This document shows, piece after piece, positions 5,130 through 8,299 of a DNA stretch of 8,299 nucleotides; the first letter of the stretch is position 1; each line of letters starts with the position of its first letter. Below the pieces are notes generated by a model. The model saw only the letters and a list, made by a program, of their open reading frames with translations, was not told where the DNA came from and ran no database searches. A program made the position numbers and the translations under genes. The stretch comes from CAYINJ01 sp964364745. GTDB lineage: Bacteria; Patescibacteriota; Patescibacteriia; JACRDY01. The DNA is taken from contig CAYINJ010000030.1 in NCBI GenBank assembly GCA_964364745.1, positions 1 through 8,299 on the forward strand. Direction: 5' to 3'.

Positions 5130-6262
5130 AGCGAGCGATACAAGTCGTCGAGCTGCTTCGCTACTTTTTTCCAAGTGTAGCGATCTAGGACTTTAGCCAA
5201 GCCAGCCGCGCCCATTTTCTTGGCTAAGACGTCGTCATTGATTAAGGTGTTGATCTTGTCAGTCAGGTCATCCACGTTACCGGGATCAACCAGGAGGCCG
5301 GTTACGCCATCATCAATCACCGTCCGCACCCCGGCTAGTCGCGAGCCAATGGTTGGTTTACCGCAGGCCATGGCTTCGACATAAACCAGGCCAAAGGCCT
5401 CGGATTTATCAATCGACGGCAGGACAAATACATCAGCAATGCTGTGATAACGGGCTAGATCAAAGTCGCTGACATAGCCCACAAATCGAACTCGATCGGC
5501 GATGCCCAGCTCGGCGGCAAGTTGTTCATAAGTGGACTTCAGCGGACCGCGGCCGACCACGATTAAGGTCGTCGGGACGGTCAAGCGACTAACGGCTTCT
5601 AGTAATCGATCTAGTCCTTTAAAATAATGGGGTTCGTCGAGCGCGGCGACAAAAATTAATACTTTATCGTCTGGCGGAATGTTATGCTTAGTCAGTAAAC
5701 TGACGTCGCGGGGTTGGGGGTGATAAATCGCGGTGTTAGCTCCCAGCGGGATTTCGACAAACTTTTCGGGGTGGGCGGCTAGCACCGGCGCGACGTTACC
5801 CGCTTGAGCGTAATCCATCGACGTCACGATGACCCGGTCAGCGCTGCGCAGAATCCACGGCATGATATATTTAGTATGCCAGCGGAAGAATCGGCCCTTG
5901 AGACCGCTACTAACCACATCCATCTGATAGCTGATCACCAGTTTGCGCTCCCCCGCTAAATATCGTTTCCAAATGGCGGTTGGTCCGGCGCCGCCAAAAA
6001 ACGGGTAATGCAAATGAACGATTTTAAAATGGCGCAGCTTCCACAGTAGTTGCGGTAAAAATGAGGCATTACCAGAGGTGAACCACGACTCCACGCCGCG
6101 AATCTGAAAATTGTGCAGCTTCATGTCGCGCCGCTTGTGCCGCGGGGTCAAGACCGTCACCCGCCACCCCAGTTTGGCCAACTCTAAACTGTAGTGGAAG
6201 GCGGCGTTGCCCATCCCACCTTTGTAGGGCGGAAAAGTTGAAACCACGTGAGCGATGCGCAT
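5126..6262 (-). CDS. Family 4 (GT-B) glycosyltransferase
   Basis: A complete 378-residue GT4 enzyme. The N-terminal domain opens MRIAHVVSTFPPYKGGMG, with the glycine-rich acceptor-side loop, and contains VHLHYPFFGG near 82-91. The donor domain shows FVAALDEPHYFKGLD (205-218), IVVGRGPL (235-242), VRFVGYV and the EX7E motif SEAFGLVYVEAMACGKP with E288 and E296 both present, then GVTGLLVDPG. The C-terminal helix (DRYTWKKVAKQLDDLY) is complete, unlike the next gene. The ATG at 6262 is chosen over a TTG at 6268 because MRIAHV is the normal family opening. It follows the family 2 gene by 12 bases and overlaps the next gene by four, so it belongs to one operon. The role is probably sugar transfer in polysaccharide or glycolipid assembly; the sugar is unknown. 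Confidence 0.93.
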   Translation of the reverse strand: MRIAHVVSTFPPYKGGMGNAAFHYSLELAKLGWRVTVLTPRHKRRDMKLHNFQIRGVESWFTSGNASFLPQLLWKLRHFKIVHLHYPFFGGAGPTAIWKRYLAGERKLVISYQMDVVSSGLKGRFFRWHTKYIMPWILRSADRVIVTSMDYAQAGNVAPVLAAHPEKFVEIPLGANTAIYHPQPRDVSLLTKHNIPPDDKVLIFVAALDEPHYFKGLDRLLEAVSRLTVPTTLIVVGRGPLKSTYEQLAAELGIADRVRFVGYVSDFDLARYHSIADVFVLPSIDKSEAFGLVYVEAMACGKPTIGSRLAGVRTVIDDGVTGLLVDPGNVDDLTDKINTLINDDVLAKKMGAAGLAKVLDRYTWKKVAKQLDDLYRSL

Positions 6263-6274
6263 AATCAACAGTAA

Positions 6275-7339
6275 TTACCAAAAAATCAACATCCGGACCA
6301 CGCGCCAATATAAGGTCATCAAGGGATTGCCGACGCAGCGCAGTAACCAGTTATCCACTTCCTGAAACTCAATGACACTGGTCAGCGATTGGATGGCTAC
6401 GCGATCGGGAATGGTGCGTAGTCGCCGTAGCCGCCCGCGGCGCTGGTGCAAATAACGCCAATGTCGTGGATTAATCATCCAGCCATAGGCCAAAGCGTTT
6501 TCGCGCCAAAACCCCTTCTTAACCGCGAAGAGCCACAAGCTAATTTCCATCACCAGGGCCATCGGTAGAAGCAACAATGTGGTCGGCCAGCGATACGCGG
6601 TCCAAAACCAAATGAACCGATTCCGCTCCATCCAGTAGTATTGCTTGATGCTTTTGGCAAACTGATACTTGTGATAAACCACCGCCGCTGGCGCCAAGTA
6701 GGCCGGATGGCCAGTCAGGGACATTCGCCAGCCCAACTCCAAGTCATCATGGTACATCCAAAACACTTCGTCAAATCCCCCCAGGGGCTCAATAATCTCG
6801 CGGCGGACTAACAACGCCGCGCCCGAGCCATAGCCCCGGATCGGCACCACGGCCTTAGTCAGCGACGGAGCCGCCGGCCCCGCGCCTTGCGAATAGCCAA
6901 ACCCTAGATAATGCAGCGAATTACCCAGCGAATTGACCTGCCGGACTTGGGGGTGAAGCATCAACCGCGCTTGTACCGCCCCCCAGTCGGTCGGCGCTTG
7001 GTTAGCCGCCGTGATTAATTGTTCCAAACAATCCGGCGCCAACTCCGTGTCCAGATTTAACATTAACGCAAACCGATAGTCGTGTTCCCACGCCCACGCC
7101 AGTCCATCGTTATTACCCTTAGCAAAACCATCGTTGGTTTGATTGGTAATCACGACTGCTTCAGGGGCTAGCCGAGCAATGGTCGCTTGCGTCTCCGGCG
7201 TGCTGGCATTATCCACAATTACCGCCTGCCACTGGCCGGCCCAGGTCTGCGCCTGCAAGCTAGCCCAGCAGTCCGCTAAATAACGATCGGCGTAATCGCG
7301 ATAGTTAACCAAGATAATGGCCAGGCGATCAATCGGCAT
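6275..7339 (-). CDS. Family 2 glycosyltransferase, rhamnosyltransferase-like
   Basis: A 354-residue inverting GT-A transferase. It opens LAIILVNYRDYADRYL, carries VDNAS at 42-46 (nucleotide binding), NDGFAKGNN at 69-77, NLD at 95-97 (metal-binding DXD-like site), GYGSGAALLVRR at 169-180, and HDDLELGWR at 197-205 with the likely catalytic acid pair. This is the layout of WcaE/RfbN-like enzymes that build O-antigen and capsule chains. A hydrophobic segment around 251-274 and basic amphipathic regions after it suggest membrane attachment at the cytoplasmic face. The ATG at 7339 follows the DUF2304 gene stop by six bases, with a partial AGG ribosome site. The donor sugar cannot be read from the sequence. 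Confidence 0.92.
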   Translation of the reverse strand: MPIDRLAIILVNYRDYADRYLADCWASLQAQTWAGQWQAVIVDNASTPETQATIARLAPEAVVITNQTNDGFAKGNNDGLAWAWEHDYRFALMLNLDTELAPDCLEQLITAANQAPTDWGAVQARLMLHPQVRQVNSLGNSLHYLGFGYSQGAGPAAPSLTKAVVPIRGYGSGAALLVRREIIEPLGGFDEVFWMYHDDLELGWRMSLTGHPAYLAPAAVVYHKYQFAKSIKQYYWMERNRFIWFWTAYRWPTTLLLLPMALVMEISLWLFAVKKGFWRENALAYGWMINPRHWRYLHQRRGRLRRLRTIPDRVAIQSLTSVIEFQEVDNWLLRCVGNPLMTLYWRVVRMLIFW

Positions 7340-7345
7340 ACCTGG

Positions 7346-7696
7346 TTATGGTTGCCGATCAATCTCGGCGGCCTCGTCGGCGCGCGTTAGTGCCACGGCG
7401 CGAGTGATGGTGGTGATGTCACGTTCGATCCGGTGCACCGCCGCCAACAATCGAAAGGCGAGGAAGAATAACACCAAAACCGACACATAAACCAACAAAT
7501 CCGCGCCGCGACCGATGCCGACGTATCGCGCCACCGGGTCAGTGACCTGCGGCCAAATGACGACTCCGGCGGTGGCGATCCAAAAAACTAACCAGAGAAT
7601 GAGTTCACTGGTTCGAACATCTTGTCCTCGCCAGCGACTGATCACTCGGCCGACCACGAAGATGATGAAGAGCAGTAAGAGCGCTTTGATTAACAT
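7346..7696 (-). CDS. Small membrane protein, DUF2304-type
   Basis: A 116-residue protein with three hydrophobic helices (about 2-18, 31-50 and 66-88) and a charged C-terminal tail (RIERDITTITRAVALTRADEAAEIDRQ, given as pattern: ERDITTITRAVALTRADEA) that could form a coiled coil. Length, helix layout and its place directly after a DPM1-like transferase match the DUF2304 family, which often pairs with polyprenyl-phosphate sugar transferases. The likely job is membrane anchoring or assistance to that transferase; this is inference, as the family has no settled function. It begins five bases after the upstream stop and ends six bases before the next ATG. Confidence 0.8.
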   Translation of the reverse strand: MLIKALLLLFIIFVVGRVISRWRGQDVRTSELILWLVFWIATAGVVIWPQVTDPVARYVGIGRGADLLVYVSVLVLFFLAFRLLAAVHRIERDITTITRAVALTRADEAAEIDRQP

Positions 7697-7701
7697 ATTG
7701 G

Positions 7702-8298
7702 TTAGCCAAACAATAAATGTTTAAACCAATCCCCGGCGATGGCCCAGGAGCCGCTTAGTAGCGGCTGGCCATAGCGGTGGTATAAAATCTCGACCGGCAC
7801 TTCGCGATACGACAGCTTGGCCCGAGCGATCTGACTAAGGATTTCGGAAGCGTGGGCTTTGTGATCTTGAGTGATGGTGACTTGTTGCGCGGCCCGGCGC
7901 GAAAATACTCGCACCCCATTGTGCATATCGGTCAGCTTCAGCCCCACTAACCAATTGTGGAGCGGGATTATCAGGCCAAAGGCCAACCGCTTCAGTCCGG
8001 GGACGTGAACCGGTTTGTGGCCCAAGAATCGTGAGCCCAGCACGACATCAACTTCCCCAGCGACCACTGGTTTGATCCACGCGGCAATTTCGGCCGGCTG
8101 GTGCTGACCATCCGCGTCACAATGAACAATGATATCGGCATCGTGCGCTAAGGCGTAGTCGGTGCCGGTCTGCAGGGCCGCGCCTTGATCCCGATTAACC
8201 AGGTGGCGTAACACGACCGCCCCCGCCTGCCGCGCGGCGGCGGTGGTATCATCGGTCGAGCCGTCATCAACCACGACGATCTGCCGAGGTGGAAACTG
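7702..8298 (-). CDS. DPM1-like family 2 glycosyltransferase, 5' end cut by window
   Basis: The last 198 residues of a polyprenyl-phosphate glycosyltransferase-like enzyme are visible; the reading frame runs open to the window edge, so the true start lies beyond. A GTG at 8274 falls inside the conserved IVVVDDGSTDDT motif and is not the start. Motifs: VVDDGSTDDT (nucleotide binding), NRDQGAALQTG, HCDADGQHQP with the DXD metal site, GSRFLG, and LTDMHNGVRVFSR. This is the catalytic core seen in DPM1/GtrB-type enzymes that load a sugar onto a lipid phosphate carrier at the cytoplasmic membrane face. No long hydrophobic helices are present after the core, so the DUF2304 protein next door may provide membrane contact. 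It is the first visible gene of a five-gene glycan operon. Confidence 0.92.
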   Translation of the reverse strand, partial: QFPPRQIVVVDDGSTDDTTAAARQAGAVVLRHLVNRDQGAALQTGTDYALAHDADIIVHCDADGQHQPAEIAAWIKPVVAGEVDVVLGSRFLGHKPVHVPGLKRLAFGLIIPLHNWLVGLKLTDMHNGVRVFSRRAAQQVTITQDHKAHASEILSQIARAKLSYREVPVEILYHRYGQPLLSGSWAIAGDWFKHLLFG

Positions 8299-8299
8299 C

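Noticed and set aside
5130..5174. Longer N-terminus for the last glycosyltransferase
   Set aside because: It would lie within the preceding gene and precede the normal MKRVIISSLYSP opening; the ATGA overlap start is typical of this operon layout.

Overview
All genes in this window read from the minus strand. They are consistent with an anaerobic bacterium. Three traits would fit a Candidate Phyla Radiation (Patescibacteria) genome or a similar environmental lineage: weak or absent Shine-Dalgarno sequences, tightly packed genes, and dispersed palindromic intergenic repeats of the 'GTCATCCCGA...' and 'GTCATTGCGAG...' kind. That placement is an inference; the window has no rRNA or other phylogenetic marker.

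Reading with the genes, from high to low coordinates, the first block (8298 to 4047) is a cell-surface glycan operon of five closely spaced genes: a DPM1-like family 2 glycosyltransferase cut by the window edge, a small three-helix DUF2304-type membrane protein, a second family 2 glycosyltransferase with a membrane segment, and two family 4 (GT-B) glycosyltransferases that overlap by four bases. A strong hairpin terminator overlaps the last stop codon. That last glycosyltransferase is odd: it ends early, has Ala in place of the second Glu of the EX7E motif, and carries an in-frame insertion encoded by a heptanucleotide tandem repeat.

The second block (about 3929 to 974) is a deoxyribonucleotide-synthesis operon. 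A near-consensus sigma70-type promoter (TTGACA, 16 bp, TACAAT) is overlaid with NrdR-box palindromes and drives nrdR, the zinc-ribbon/ATP-cone repressor. Four bases later comes nrdD, the class III anaerobic ribonucleotide reductase. The 696-residue NrdD stops just after its zinc site and lacks the glycyl-radical loop. That loop (SRVVGYLRPV...WNKGK) is found 61 bases downstream in a separate 49-codon gene in another frame. The enzyme is therefore encoded as a split, two-polypeptide reductase. The activase gene nrdG is not in the window.

The third block (about 970 to 1) is an accessory segment. An AT-rich gene encodes a probable HEPN protein of the AbiU2 type, carrying an RNKEVSH motif. It is bracketed by GC-rich palindromic repeats on both sides and differs clearly in base composition from the rest of the window, which suggests acquisition by transfer.
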